A stretch of DNA of 64,000 nucleotides from Aminobacter sp039907765 (GCF_039907765.1 NZ_JARDJI010000002.1:186001-250000), one strand, 5' to 3'; positions 45,971 to 55,317 are shown, numbered from the stretch's first letter. The notes: generated from the sequence alone by a model not told the origin. Numbers and translations: made by a program.

Positions 45971-47299
45971 ATGCGTCTGTCGCGCTATTTCCTGCCCATC
46001 CTGAAAGAGAATCCTCGCGAGGCGGAAATCGTTTCGCACCGGCTGATGCTGCGGGCGGGCATGATCAGGCAACAGGCCGCGGGCAGCTTCTCGTGGCTGC
46101 CGCTCGGCAAGCGTGTGCTGGACAAGGTCTGCCGGATCGTGCGCGAGGAACAGGACCGGGCCGGGGCGCTGGAAATCCTTATGCCGACCATCCAGTCCGC
46201 CGACCTGTGGCGCGAGAGCGGCCGCTACGACGACTACGGCAAGGAGATGCTGCGCATCAAGGACAGGCATGAGCGCGACATGCTGTTCGGCCCGACCAAC
46301 GAGGAGATGGTGACGGAGATCTTCCGTTCCTACGTCAAGTCCTACAAGGACCTGCCGCTCAACCTCTACCACATCCAGTGGAAGTTCCGCGACGAGGTGC
46401 GTCCGCGCTTCGGCGTGATGCGCAGCCGCGAGTTCCTGATGAAGGATGCCTATTCGTTCGACCTCGACTACGAGGGCGCGAAGGCGGCCTACAACCGGAT
46501 GTTCGTCTCCTACCTGCGCACCTTCACGCGCATGGGCCTGCAGGCGATCCCGATGCGCGCCGACACCGGCCCGATCGGCGGCGACCTCAGCCACGAATTC
46601 ATCATCCTGGCCGATACCGGCGAGAGCCAGGTGTTCTGCCACCGCGACTTCCTCGGCCTGCCGGTTCCGGGCGCCGAGACCAACTTCGGCGACGACGCCC
46701 AGATCGGCGGCATCGTCAAGGAATGGACGACGCCCTATGCGGCGACCGAGGAGATGCACGACGAGGCGGCATGGGCCAAGGTGCCGGAAGGCGACAGGCT
46801 CTCGGCGCGCGGCATCGAGGTCGGCCACATCTTCCATTTCGGCGAAAAGTACTCCAAGCCGATGGGCGCCAAGGTGACCGGCCCCGACGGCAAGGACCAC
46901 TTCGTTTCGATGGGCTCCTACGGCATCGGCCCGAGCCGCCTGATCGCGGCGATCATCGAGGCGAGCCATGACGAGAACGGCATCATATGGCCGGAGGCGG
47001 TGGCGCCGTTCGACATCGGCCTGATCAACATGAAGGTCGGCGACGGCGACTGCGACCGCATCTGCGGCGAGCTCTACGAAGCCTTCGCCAAGGCAGGCAA
47101 GGACGTGCTCTACGACGATACCGACCAGCGCGCGGGCGGCAAGTTCGCCTCAGCCGACCTGATCGGCCTGCCGTGGCAGGTGATCGTCGGTCCGCGAGGG
47201 GCTGCCGCCGGCGAAGTCGAGATCAAGAACCGCAAGTCCGGCGAGCGCGAGACGCTGCCGGTGGCGCAGGCGCTGGCCAAGCTGGGCGCCGGCGCATGA
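45971..47299 (+). CDS. proS: Prolyl-tRNA synthetase, short alphaproteobacterial type
   Basis: 442-residue class II synthetase that charges tRNA-Pro. Motif 2 is seen in YHIQWKFRDEVRPRFGVMRSREFLMKDAYSF and motif 3 in GSYGIGPSRLIAAIIE. An anticodon-binding domain forms the C-terminus. The INS editing domain of the 570-residue E. coli type is missing, as is normal in this group. The ATG at 45971 gives the conserved MRLSRYFLPILKENP. lolC starts inside its stop codon. Confidence 0.96.
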   Translation: MRLSRYFLPILKENPREAEIVSHRLMLRAGMIRQQAAGSFSWLPLGKRVLDKVCRIVREEQDRAGALEILMPTIQSADLWRESGRYDDYGKEMLRIKDRHERDMLFGPTNEEMVTEIFRSYVKSYKDLPLNLYHIQWKFRDEVRPRFGVMRSREFLMKDAYSFDLDYEGAKAAYNRMFVSYLRTFTRMGLQAIPMRADTGPIGGDLSHEFIILADTGESQVFCHRDFLGLPVPGAETNFGDDAQIGGIVKEWTTPYAATEEMHDEAAWAKVPEGDRLSARGIEVGHIFHFGEKYSKPMGAKVTGPDGKDHFVSMGSYGIGPSRLIAAIIEASHDENGIIWPEAVAPFDIGLINMKVGDGDCDRICGELYEAFAKAGKDVLYDDTDQRAGGKFASADLIGLPWQVIVGPRGAAAGEVEIKNRKSGERETLPVAQALAKLGAGA

Positions 47300-48582
47300 A
47301 CAAAGTGGCGGGGGCCAAGCCGTCCGGAGCGGGGCCATTCTCGGTGTTCGAACGTATGGTGGCCTGGCGCTACCTGCGGGCGAAGCGCAAGGAGACGGTG
47401 ATCTCGGTCATCGCCTCCATCTCCTTCCTCGGCATCATGCTGGGCGTCGCCACGCTGATCGTGGTGATGGCGGTGATGAACGGCTTCCGGGCCGAGTTGC
47501 TGACCCGCATCCTGGGCGTCAACGGCCACCTGATCGTGACGCCCGTCGACAATCCGCTCGAGGACTATGCGGCGGTCGCCGACCGCATCAACGGCGTGGC
47601 CGGTGTCAAATATGCCATTCCCCTCGTGGAAGGGCAGGTGCTGGCGCAAGGTGGCGTCGGCAGCGGCACGGGCGCGCTGGTGCGCGGCATCAGGGGCGAT
47701 GACCTCGGCAAGGTGACGATTGTCGCCAACAACATCAAGCAGGGCTCCATCGTCGGTTTCGACGGCAGCGAAGGCGTCGTCATCGGCAAGCGCATGGCCG
47801 ACAGCATGGGGCTGGTGCTCGGCGAGAGCATCACGCTGATTTCGCCGGACGGCGACGTCACGCCGCTGGGGACTACGCCCCGGGTCAAGTCGTACCCGAT
47901 CGTCGGCATCTTCGAGGTCGGCATGTCGGAATACGACAGCTCGATCATTTTCATGCCGATCTCCGAGGCTCAGCTCTACTTCAATTCCGAGGGCAAGGCC
48001 GGGTCGATCGAGATCTATGTCGACGACCCGGACAATGTCGACGCGCTTCGGGCAAAGGTGGAGGAGGCGGCACAAAGGCCGATCTTCATGACCGACTGGC
48101 GCCAGCGCAACCAGACCTTCTTCTCGGCGCTGCAGGTCGAGCGCAACGTCATGTTCATGATCCTCACGCTGATCGTGCTGGTGGCCGCGCTCAACATCAT
48201 CTCGGGCCTGATCATGCTGGTGAAGGACAAGGGCCACGACATCGCTATCCTGCGCACGATGGGGGCCACGCGCGGGGCGATCTTGCGCATATTCCTGATG
48301 ACCGGCGCGGCCATCGGCGTGACCGGTACCGTCGCCGGCGTCGTCCTCGGCATCGTGATCTGCCTCAATGTCGAGCGTATCCGCCAGTTCTTCTCCTGGC
48401 TGTCGGGCACCGTGCTCTTCAATCCCGAGCTCTATTTCCTCAGCCAATTGCCGGCCAAGATGGACGTGGGCGAGACGGTTTCCGTGGTGCTGATGGCGCT
48501 CGTGCTGTCGTTCATTGCAACGCTGTTCCCGGCATGGCGCGCAGCCAGACTCGATCCGGTCGAAGCGCTGAGGTACGAGTGA
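47296..48582 (+). CDS. lolC: Lipoprotein-releasing ABC transporter permease LolC/E
   Basis: 428-residue inner-membrane permease of the FtsX/MacB type. It has one N-terminal helix, a large periplasmic domain (about 55-275) and three C-terminal helices with MLVKDKGHDIAILRTMGATRGAILRIF. With LolD it extracts lipoproteins from the inner membrane; one LolC/E protein probably serves as both halves. Overlaps proS and lolD by one to four bases. Confidence 0.93.
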   Translation: MNKVAGAKPSGAGPFSVFERMVAWRYLRAKRKETVISVIASISFLGIMLGVATLIVVMAVMNGFRAELLTRILGVNGHLIVTPVDNPLEDYAAVADRINGVAGVKYAIPLVEGQVLAQGGVGSGTGALVRGIRGDDLGKVTIVANNIKQGSIVGFDGSEGVVIGKRMADSMGLVLGESITLISPDGDVTPLGTTPRVKSYPIVGIFEVGMSEYDSSIIFMPISEAQLYFNSEGKAGSIEIYVDDPDNVDALRAKVEEAAQRPIFMTDWRQRNQTFFSALQVERNVMFMILTLIVLVAALNIISGLIMLVKDKGHDIAILRTMGATRGAILRIFLMTGAAIGVTGTVAGVVLGIVICLNVERIRQFFSWLSGTVLFNPELYFLSQLPAKMDVGETVSVVLMALVLSFIATLFPAWRAARLDPVEALRYE

Positions 48583-49265
48583 TGGCCGCCCCCGTCATCG
48601 AACTCAAGGGCGTCGAGCGCCATTACGAGCAGGGATCGCGTCGGCTGACGATCCTCAGCGGCACCAATTTCTCGCTTACTCCGGGGGAAATGGTGGCGCT
48701 GGTGGCACCGTCGGGTGCCGGCAAGTCGACGCTGCTGCACACCACGGGCCTGCTGGAGCGGCCGGACGGGGGCGACGTCATCGTCAATGGCCGCGCCTGC
48801 GGTCGGCTTTCGGACGACCAGCGCACAGCGATCCGGCGCAATGACATCGGCTTCGTCTACCAGTTCCATCATCTCCTGCCGGAATTCTCGGCGCTCGAGA
48901 ACGTGATGATGCCGCAGCTGGTGAGAGGTCTGAAGCAGTCGGAGGCGAGCGCGAGGGCTGCCCAACTGCTCGACTACATGAAGATCGGAAAGCGTGCCCA
49001 GCACCGGCCGGCAGAGCTTTCCGGCGGCGAGCAGCAGCGGGTGGCGATTGCCCGCGCGGTTGCCAATGCGCCCCTGGTGCTGCTGGCGGACGAGCCGACC
49101 GGCAATCTCGACCCGGTAACGGCGGGATATGTGTTCGACGCGCTTTCGGCGCTGGTACGGCAATCGGGCCTCGCTGCGCTGATCGCGACCCACAACCATG
49201 AACTTGCCGCACGCATGGATCGCCGCGTGACCCTGTCCGAAGGCAAGGTCGTGCCGCTGCGCTAG
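48582..49265 (+). CDS. lolD: Lipoprotein-releasing ABC transporter ATPase LolD
   Basis: 227-residue ATPase. Walker A is APSGAGKST, the signature is LSGGEQQRVAIARA, Walker B is LVLLADEPTGNLD, and the switch is ATHNHELA. Energises LolC. The ATG at 48582 overlaps the lolC stop, which argues against an ATG 48 bases earlier. Confidence 0.95.
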   Translation: MAAPVIELKGVERHYEQGSRRLTILSGTNFSLTPGEMVALVAPSGAGKSTLLHTTGLLERPDGGDVIVNGRACGRLSDDQRTAIRRNDIGFVYQFHHLLPEFSALENVMMPQLVRGLKQSEASARAAQLLDYMKIGKRAQHRPAELSGGEQQRVAIARAVANAPLVLLADEPTGNLDPVTAGYVFDALSALVRQSGLAALIATHNHELAARMDRRVTLSEGKVVPLR

Positions 49266-49456
49266 GCGTCCCGCCGCTCGCGCACTCATCAGCCGCATGA
49301 TGGACGGGTCTATCCCTCCGACCCGTCCCTGCCGCCAAGATCCCGGCCATTTGGGCGATCCTTAACGGATTGCGGCGGCGCTCGCCCTTCTAAATCCTTT
49401 GTTTACCGTCGATTCGCTGGCCGCCGCATGAAGCGGCCGGAGTGCAATGGCATGCG

Positions 49457-49491
49457 TTGACATTTGAACTAAAAGAGAACAAATTGAGAAC
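49457..49491 (+). promoter_or_regulatory. Promoter with double LexA operator
   Basis: Three GAAC half sites at 49466, 49477 and 49488 are spaced exactly 11 bases apart. They form two overlapping GAAC-N7-GAAC sites, the alphaproteobacterial LexA consensus. TTGACA at 49457-49462 is a perfect -35 box, so LexA would cover the spacer and the -10 region. It lies 22 bases before the start of a 28-residue membrane peptide. Confidence 0.75.
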
Positions 49492-49513
49492 ATATTAAAA
49501 ACAGGAGCGAGTT

Positions 49514-49600
49514 ATGACCGATCTTATCCAGGACGTCGTCTCGATGGTCTGCATGAGCACCTTCCTCGTCACCATGGCGCTGTGGATCGGCGCGCTCTGA
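49514..49600 (+). CDS. SOS-controlled 28-residue membrane peptide
   Basis: MTDLIQDVVSMVCMSTFLVTMALWIGAL: an acidic amphipathic start and one hydrophobic helix from about residue 9. AGGAG at 49503-49507 precedes the ATG at 49514 by six bases. Together with the double LexA operator this looks like a damage-inducible membrane peptide. Caulobacter SidA, an SOS-induced 29-residue division inhibitor, has the same architecture, though no sequence identity is claimed. 128 bases separate it from the convergent lipB. Confidence 0.7.
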   Translation: MTDLIQDVVSMVCMSTFLVTMALWIGAL

Positions 49601-49728
49601 AGCGGGCGCTTGCCCGGATGCCAATCCGGGTCTGGAAAGACGGGCCGCGGGGACATCCCCGAAGCCTAACGCAGGACGGGCGATCGCCTTGTTCGTCAAG
49701 CGCCGTGGGCAGACGACCCGGAAGCAGG

Positions 49729-50469
49729 TCAGGCACTCTTGCGGGTCGTGTCGACGGTCGAGTTGGCCGGCCCGAATATCTCCTCGAATGCGATCTTGAG
49801 CGCGACGTCGAGATCCTGCATCTGCACCGGAAGCCCGAGGTCGACCAGGCTGGTGACGCCATGCTCGGTCACCCCGCAGGGCACGATGCCGGAAAAATGG
49901 CCAAGGTCCGGTTCGACATTGATGGCGATGCCGTGGAAGCTCACCCAGCGCCGCAGGCGGATACCGATGGCGGCAATCTTGTCCTCGGCGGGCGTACCGT
50001 CGGGCAGGGGCGGGCGGTCGGGCCTGACGACCCAGACGCCGACGCGGTCCTCGCGCCGTTCGCCTTTCACGTTGAAGGCTGCGAGCGCCTCGATGATCCA
50101 GGCTTCGAGGGCGGCGATGAAGGCGCGGACGTCCTCGCGTCGGCGCTTGAGGTCGAGCATGACGTAGGCGACGCGCTGGCCGGGGCCATGGTAGGTGTAT
50201 TCGCCGCCTCGTCCTGACTTGAATACCGGAAAGCGGTCTGGGTCGACGAGATCCTGTTCCTGGGCACTGGTGCCGGCGGTGTAGATCGGGGGGTGCTCGA
50301 CGAGCCAGACCATCTCGCCTGCGGTGTCTTGGCGAATCGCATCGGCTCGCTCCTCCATGAAGGCGAGGGCCCGATCGTAGGGCGTCAGCCCCGGTTCGAT
50401 TCGCCATTCGACGGGGACCGAGCCCGGTAGGGGCAGGAACGACGTGGCGATCTGGCTGCGTTCGGTCAT
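49729..50469 (-). CDS. lipB: Octanoyltransferase LipB
   Basis: Transfers octanoyl groups from acyl carrier protein to lipoyl domains. The 246 residues contain GRGGEYTYHGPGQRVAYVMLDLK, the catalytic lysine region DKIAAIGIRLRRWVSFHGIAINV and the catalytic cysteine in IVPCGVTEHGVTSL. The ATG at 50469 gives a normal N-terminus; the open frame extends further only because of high GC content. Confidence 0.94.
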   Translation of the reverse strand: MTERSQIATSFLPLPGSVPVEWRIEPGLTPYDRALAFMEERADAIRQDTAGEMVWLVEHPPIYTAGTSAQEQDLVDPDRFPVFKSGRGGEYTYHGPGQRVAYVMLDLKRRREDVRAFIAALEAWIIEALAAFNVKGERREDRVGVWVVRPDRPPLPDGTPAEDKIAAIGIRLRRWVSFHGIAINVEPDLGHFSGIVPCGVTEHGVTSLVDLGLPVQMQDLDVALKIAFEEIFGPANSTVDTTRKSA

Positions 50470-50676
50470 TTTCAGGGTCCGTTGTTGCGCCAGATATGGC
50501 GGCTGATGCCGGAAAGGTCCAGTGCGGAGCCTCCTGGCAGACATTTCTTGGGCAAGTTCGCCGGCTTCCCCAAGGGCAAGCAAGAATGATGGACGAATAT
50601 CGTTCAGGACGCTTGTTTCCCCGGAAACGATTTGCTACATGCCGCGAGCCGGTTCGGACCGGCCCTTTCGTGACGT

Positions 50677-50761
50677 GCGGTCGTGGCGGAATTGGTAGAC
50701 GCGCAGCGTTGAGGTCGCTGTGGGGCAACCCGTGGAAGTTCGAGTCTTCTCGACCGCACCA
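50677..50761 (+). tRNA. tRNA-Leu (GAG)
   Basis: 85 bases with encoded CCA. The acceptor stem is GCGGTCG/CGACCGC, the anticodon stem CAGCG/CGCTG has the loop TTGAGGT, and the anticodon GAG is at 50711-50713. A long variable arm (TGGGGCAACCCG) as in class II tRNAs and a T arm with GTTCGAGTC are present. Confidence 0.96.
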
Positions 50762-50817
50762 GTCACTCTCCAGTGACATTTCGCTTCGATGCGTGGTCAT
50801 GAGGCCACGATGAGGAG

Positions 50818-50849
50818 CGGCTTGGAAATTTCCAAGCCGTCGCGTTTTT
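50818..50849 (+). terminator. Terminator downstream of tRNA-Leu
   Basis: CGGCTTGGAAA and TTTCCAAGCCG (50818-50839) form a perfect 11-bp palindrome, followed by CGCGTTTTT. A small hairpin, GTCACT-CTCC-AGTGAC, lies just after the tRNA at 50762-50777. Confidence 0.8.
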
Positions 50850-50979
50850 CCGAAGATTTTCCAAGAGATTGCCGAGCGTTCCTGCCATTCAGGATCGCAT
50901 TGCGCGCGTGGCTGTACCACGGCAAGGAAAGGCCCGCCCGGAGCGGGAGGAGAGGCTCCGGGCAGGCTACGCCGACTGC

Positions 50980-53241
50980 TCAGCGGCCGCGCCAGCCCAG
51001 CAGGCGCATGGCGTTGGCGGTGACGAGCACCGTGGCGCCGGTGTCGGCGAGGATCGCCGGCCACAGGCCGGTGAGGCCGGCGATCGTCGTCACCAGGAAC
51101 ACGGCCTTGAGGCCGAGCGCGATGGTGATGTTCTGGGTAATGTTGCCCATCACGGACTTGGACAGGGCAATCATGTCGGGGATGTCGGAAACCCGGCCGT
51201 GAAGGATGGCGGCGTCGGCTGTCTCGAGTGCCACGTCCGTGCCGCCGCCCATGGCGATGCCGAAATCGGCGGCGGCAAGGGCCGGCGCGTCGTTGATGCC
51301 GTCGCCGACCTTGGCAACAACCTGACCGTTTTTCTGCAGCTCGCGCACGAAGTTCTGCTTGTCGTCGGGAAGCAGGCCGGCGCGGACATCTATGCCGAGA
51401 CCCTTGCCGATCGCCTGCCCGGTGGCTTCGTTGTCGCCGGTCAGCATCACGGTAGCGATCCCTTCCGATTTCAACCTTGCCAGGGCGGCGATCGCATCGG
51501 AACGCGGCTCGTCACGCATGGCAAGCAGGCCGGCCGCCTGGTCGTCGACCAAAAGCACCGAGACGGTCTTGCCGTCGGCGTTGAACGCGGCGATCCGCTG
51601 CTTCAATTCGGACGAAAGGGCGCCCAGTGCTTCGGCGGCCCCGGGGGAGGCCAGGAAAACCTGCTCGCCGCCAACGTTGCCGGTCACACCCTTGCCGGGG
51701 ACGGCCTTGGCCGCCATTGCCGGCGGCACGGGTGCGCCGTCCGCCTTGGCGCGGGCGAGGATGGCGAGCGCCAGCGGGTGGCTGGAGCCGGTTTCGAGCG
51801 CCGCGGCAAGCGAGAGCACCTTCGCCTCGGGGCGGCCGACGCTGACGATATCGGTGACCTTGGGCTTGCCCTCGGTCAGGGTTCCGGTCTTGTCGAGCGC
51901 CACCGTGGTGACGGAGCGCATCCCTTCGAGCACCGCGCCGCCCTTGAGCAGAAGCCCGCGGCGCGCACCGGCTGAAAGACCGGCGGCGATCGCGGCCGGC
52001 GTCGAGATCACCAGCGCGCACGGGCAGCCGATCAGAAGGATGGCGAGGCCCTTGTAGATCCATGCCGACCAATCGCCTCCGCCGACGAGCGGCGGCAGGA
52101 TGGCGACGAGCGCGCCGACCACCAGCACCGCCGGCGTGTAGTAGGTCGAGAAGCGGTCGATGAAGCGTTCGGTCGGTGCCTTGCTCTCCTGCGCCTCTTC
52201 GACCAGCTTGATGACGCGGGCGATGGTGTTGTCGGCCGCCGCAGCCGTCACCCTGACCTTGAGCACGGCATCGGTGTTGATCGTGCCGGCGAAGATCGCG
52301 TCACCAACGGATTTCGATTTCGGAACGCTTTCGCCGGTCACCGGCGCTTCGTCGAGCGTGCTCGTGCCTTCGACGATCATGCCGTCGGCGGCGACGCGGT
52401 CGCCGGGGCGGATCAGGATAATCGATCCGACCTTCAGGCCTTCCGCCGGCACCTCCCGGGTGGTGCCGCCTTCTTCGAGCAGCGCTGTCTTGGGCACCAG
52501 GTCGGCAAGGCCCCGGATGCTGGCGCGTGCCCGCCGCGCGGCCACACCCTCGAGAAGCTCGCCGATCAGGAACAGCAGCACCACCATCGAGGCTTCCTCG
52601 GTGGCGCCGATGAAGACCGCGCCGACCGCGGCGATGGTCATCAGCGTTTCGATGGAGAACGGCGTGCCGGTCCGGGCGGCGGCAAGGGCACGGCGCGCCA
52701 CCGGAACGAGACCGACCGCGAGCGCCACCAGGAAGGCCCAGTGGCCAAGCTGCGGCATCAACTGACCGATCGCATAGGCGGCGATCAGGGCCACGCCGCA
52801 GGCGATCGTCAGCTTCGCCTTGCGCGACGACCACCAGGGACCTTCGTCGAGGTCGAAATGGGCGTGGCCCGTCGTTTCGTCCGCCGTGCCATCGCCATGG
52901 GCGTGGCCGGTCGACGTGCCATTGTCGTGGCCAGCATGGTCATGGGCGCCGTGATCGTGGCTGCAGCCCGGCCCGTGCACGTGCCTGCTCGAGCTGCTTT
53001 CGTTCGGCCGCGCCGCGCCGAGTTCCGCGACTGTATAGCCCAGTGCCTTGACCTGACGGGAAATCTCCGCCGAGGGAGCCTGACCCTTGTGGGAGACGGT
53101 CATGGTACCGGCTGAAACCGAGATGCCGACTTCGGTGATGCCGGGCAGGCGGGTGACCGCATTCTCGATCTTGGTTGCGCAGGAGGCGCAATCCATGCCG
53201 CCGACGCGGAAACGCGTCTTGGCGATGCTGGCATCATTCAT
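50980..53241 (-). CDS. zntA: Zn2+/Cd2+/Pb2+-exporting P-type ATPase
   Basis: 753 residues. The N-terminal metal-binding domain has GMDCASC (Cys18, Cys21). A His-rich linker (HVHGPGCSHDHGAHDHAGH) follows. Then come the P1B ATPase core with the transmembrane CPC (LLIGCPCALVIST), phosphorylation site DKTGTLTEGKP, and hinge VGDGINDAPALAAADFGIAMG. CPC plus the His-rich linker fit the Zn/Cd/Pb group rather than copper. The ATG at 53241 gives MNDASIAKTRFRVGGMDC; ATG at 53256 is an alternative. It is divergent from a MerR regulator and preceded by a MerR-type promoter. Confidence 0.94.
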   Translation of the reverse strand: MNDASIAKTRFRVGGMDCASCATKIENAVTRLPGITEVGISVSAGTMTVSHKGQAPSAEISRQVKALGYTVAELGAARPNESSSSRHVHGPGCSHDHGAHDHAGHDNGTSTGHAHGDGTADETTGHAHFDLDEGPWWSSRKAKLTIACGVALIAAYAIGQLMPQLGHWAFLVALAVGLVPVARRALAAARTGTPFSIETLMTIAAVGAVFIGATEEASMVVLLFLIGELLEGVAARRARASIRGLADLVPKTALLEEGGTTREVPAEGLKVGSIILIRPGDRVAADGMIVEGTSTLDEAPVTGESVPKSKSVGDAIFAGTINTDAVLKVRVTAAAADNTIARVIKLVEEAQESKAPTERFIDRFSTYYTPAVLVVGALVAILPPLVGGGDWSAWIYKGLAILLIGCPCALVISTPAAIAAGLSAGARRGLLLKGGAVLEGMRSVTTVALDKTGTLTEGKPKVTDIVSVGRPEAKVLSLAAALETGSSHPLALAILARAKADGAPVPPAMAAKAVPGKGVTGNVGGEQVFLASPGAAEALGALSSELKQRIAAFNADGKTVSVLLVDDQAAGLLAMRDEPRSDAIAALARLKSEGIATVMLTGDNEATGQAIGKGLGIDVRAGLLPDDKQNFVRELQKNGQVVAKVGDGINDAPALAAADFGIAMGGGTDVALETADAAILHGRVSDIPDMIALSKSVMGNITQNITIALGLKAVFLVTTIAGLTGLWPAILADTGATVLVTANAMRLLGWRGR

Positions 53242-53269
53242 AATCGGTCCTTTCATCCTATATGACGCG

Positions 53270-53300
53270 ATGCTAGAATCTCTAGCCACTATAGGATCAA
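53270..53300 (-). promoter_or_regulatory. MerR-type promoter/operator of zntA
   Basis: On the minus strand TTGATC (53300-53295) and TAGCAT (53275-53270) are separated by 19 bases, the stretched spacer typical of MerR-activated promoters. The spacer holds the dyad-like CCTATAG-TGG-CTAGAGA. It resembles known CadR/PbrR/ZntR operators and lies directly before zntA. Confidence 0.8.
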
Positions 53301-53312
53301 GAGGTATTTGCG

Positions 53313-53750
53313 ATGAATTTGCCCATCGGCGAGCTGGCGCGGCGCACCGGCGTCAAGGTGCCGACGATCCGCTTCTACGAGCAGATCGGGCTGATTGATG
53401 CGCCGCCGCGCACCGAAGGCAACCAGAGGCGCTACGGCAAGACCGAGGTCGACCGGCTGAACTTCATCCGGCATGCCCGTGAGCTCGGCTTCGAAGTCGA
53501 CCAAATCCGCGAATTGCTGGCGATGTCGCAGGAGCCGCAGGCCTCGTGCCATCAGGCCGACAGCATCGCCAAGGCGCATCTGCGCGAGGTCGACCGGCGC
53601 ATCGAGAAGCTTCAGGCGCTGCGGGTGGAGCTTGCCCGCATGGTCGACGAATGCGGCCACGGCCGCATCTGCGACTGCCGCATCATCGAGGTCCTCGCCG
53701 ACCACAGCCAGTGTTCGGCAGAGCATGTGTCCCGATTGAGACAGGGCTGA
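53313..53750 (+). CDS. MerR family Zn/Cd/Pb-responsive regulator
   Basis: 145 residues. The N-terminal winged helix is IGELARRTGVKVPTIRFYEQIGLI, followed by a dimerisation helix. Cys79 and Cys114 are at the metal-ligand positions of ZntR, followed by Cys120 and Cys122 (CGHGRICDC) and Cys134. It should twist the stretched zntA promoter when Zn, Cd or Pb is bound; which metal cannot be fixed from sequence. Confidence 0.93.
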   Translation: MNLPIGELARRTGVKVPTIRFYEQIGLIDAPPRTEGNQRRYGKTEVDRLNFIRHARELGFEVDQIRELLAMSQEPQASCHQADSIAKAHLREVDRRIEKLQALRVELARMVDECGHGRICDCRIIEVLADHSQCSAEHVSRLRQG

Positions 53751-53862
53751 AACCGGCTGTGGCCGCCGCTCGCCGCGAGGCGCATTTCATTTGATATTCC
53801 GGCCCTTTGCGGTCTAGGGATAACCACCTCGAATCCCGAAAATCCGCAGACGGGAAGCGCCG

Positions 53863-55290
53863 ATGGAAGCCCAGCAAGACCAGATGCACGGCGCTGACGC
53901 CGAGGCCACCGGCGCCGAGATCTACGGCGAGGACGGGGCAATCCTTCACTCGTTCCTAGCCCATATCGGGGCTGCGATCGCCGATCGCGACACGCTGACG
54001 CTGAAGCGCGACGCCGCCGGACTGCACCAGTCCGAGCTCGGCGATCTTCTGGAGGCGCTGCTTCCGGAACAGCGTCTCGCGCTGGTGGAGCTCATGGGCT
54101 CCGACTTCGACTTCTCGGCGCTGACCGAGGTCGACGAGGCGATCCGCCTCGACATCGTCGACAACCTGCCGAACGAGCAGATCGCGCAGGCCGTCCAAGA
54201 ACTCGATTCCGACGACGCGGTGTACATCCTCGAGGATCTCGACGCCGAGGATCAGAACGAGATCCTGGCGCAGCTGCCGTTCACCGAACGCATCCGGCTG
54301 CGCCGCTCGCTCGACTATCCCGAAGAATCGGCGGGTCGGCGCATGCAGACCGAGTTCGTCGCGGTGCCGCCCTTCTGGACCATCGGCCAGACCATCGACT
54401 ACCTGCGCGACGACAAGGAGCTTCCCGACCGCTTCAGCCAGGTCTTCGTCATCGACCCGACCTTCAAGCTGCTGGGCGCGATGGATCTCGACCAGATCCT
54501 GCGCAACAAGCGTGCGGTGAAGATCGAGGAGGTGATGCACGAGACGCGCCACGCCATCCCGGCGACGATGGACCAGGAAGAGGCGGCGCGCGAGTTCGAG
54601 CAATACGACCTCTTGTCTGCCGCTGTCGTCGACGAGAACGAGCGCCTGGTCGGCGTGCTCACCATCGACGACGTCGTCGACGTCATCCAGCAGGAAGCCG
54701 AAGAGGACCTGCTGCGCATGGGCGGCGTGGGCGACGAGGAACTGTCGGACACGGTGGCCGCGACATCGCGCTCGCGCGTTCCGTGGCTTCTGGTCAATCT
54801 CGGCACCGCCTTCGTCTCGGCTTCGGTCATCAGCATGTTCGGCGCCACCATCGAGGAGATGGTGGCATTGGCCGCGCTGATGCCGATCGTGGCTTCGCTC
54901 GGCGGCAATGCGGGCACGCAGACGATGACGGTGACCGTGCGTGCGCTCGCCACCCGCGACCTCGACATCTACAATGCCGGTCGCGTCATCCGCCGCGAGG
55001 TGATGGTCGGGCTTCTGAACGGCGCGGTCATCGCGTCGATCCTCGGGCTGGTGGCCGGCACGTGGTTCCAGAGCGTCGACCTCGGCTTCGTCATCGCCAC
55101 GGCCATGATCCTCAACATGCTCGCCGCGGCGCTCGGCGGAATTCTCATTCCGCTGTTCCTGGACAAGCTGGGCGCGGATCCGGCCATCTCGTCGTCGATC
55201 TTCACCACGATGATCACCGACGTTATCGGCTTTCTCGCCTTTCTCAGCCTCGCCACCTGGTGGCTGCACCTTGGCGCGCAGTCCGGCTAG
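53863..55290 (+). CDS. mgtE: Magnesium transporter MgtE
   Basis: 475-residue Mg2+ channel. The N-terminal superhelical domain spans about residues 45-145. A CBS pair spans about 150-270 (DLLSAAVVDENERLVGVLTIDDVVDVIQQEAEED). Five C-terminal helices carry the pore segment PIVASLGGNAGTQTMTVTVRAL. No Mg2+ riboswitch is visible in the 112-base gap before it. Confidence 0.95.
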   Translation: MEAQQDQMHGADAEATGAEIYGEDGAILHSFLAHIGAAIADRDTLTLKRDAAGLHQSELGDLLEALLPEQRLALVELMGSDFDFSALTEVDEAIRLDIVDNLPNEQIAQAVQELDSDDAVYILEDLDAEDQNEILAQLPFTERIRLRRSLDYPEESAGRRMQTEFVAVPPFWTIGQTIDYLRDDKELPDRFSQVFVIDPTFKLLGAMDLDQILRNKRAVKIEEVMHETRHAIPATMDQEEAAREFEQYDLLSAAVVDENERLVGVLTIDDVVDVIQQEAEEDLLRMGGVGDEELSDTVAATSRSRVPWLLVNLGTAFVSASVISMFGATIEEMVALAALMPIVASLGGNAGTQTMTVTVRALATRDLDIYNAGRVIRREVMVGLLNGAVIASILGLVAGTWFQSVDLGFVIATAMILNMLAAALGGILIPLFLDKLGADPAISSSIFTTMITDVIGFLAFLSLATWWLHLGAQSG

Positions 55291-55301
55291 GCGCGTCAAT
55301 T

Positions 55302-55317
55302 GACTTTTACGTAAGTC
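55302..55317. promoter_or_regulatory. Dyad at the promoter of the second MerR gene
   Basis: GACTT-TTACGT-AAGTC, preceded by TTGAC as a possible -35 box (55300-55304). TTACGTAA-centred dyads are used by LiuR-like MerR regulators of acyl-CoA catabolism in proteobacteria. It lies 131 bases before the MerR start, consistent with autoregulation. Confidence 0.45.
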
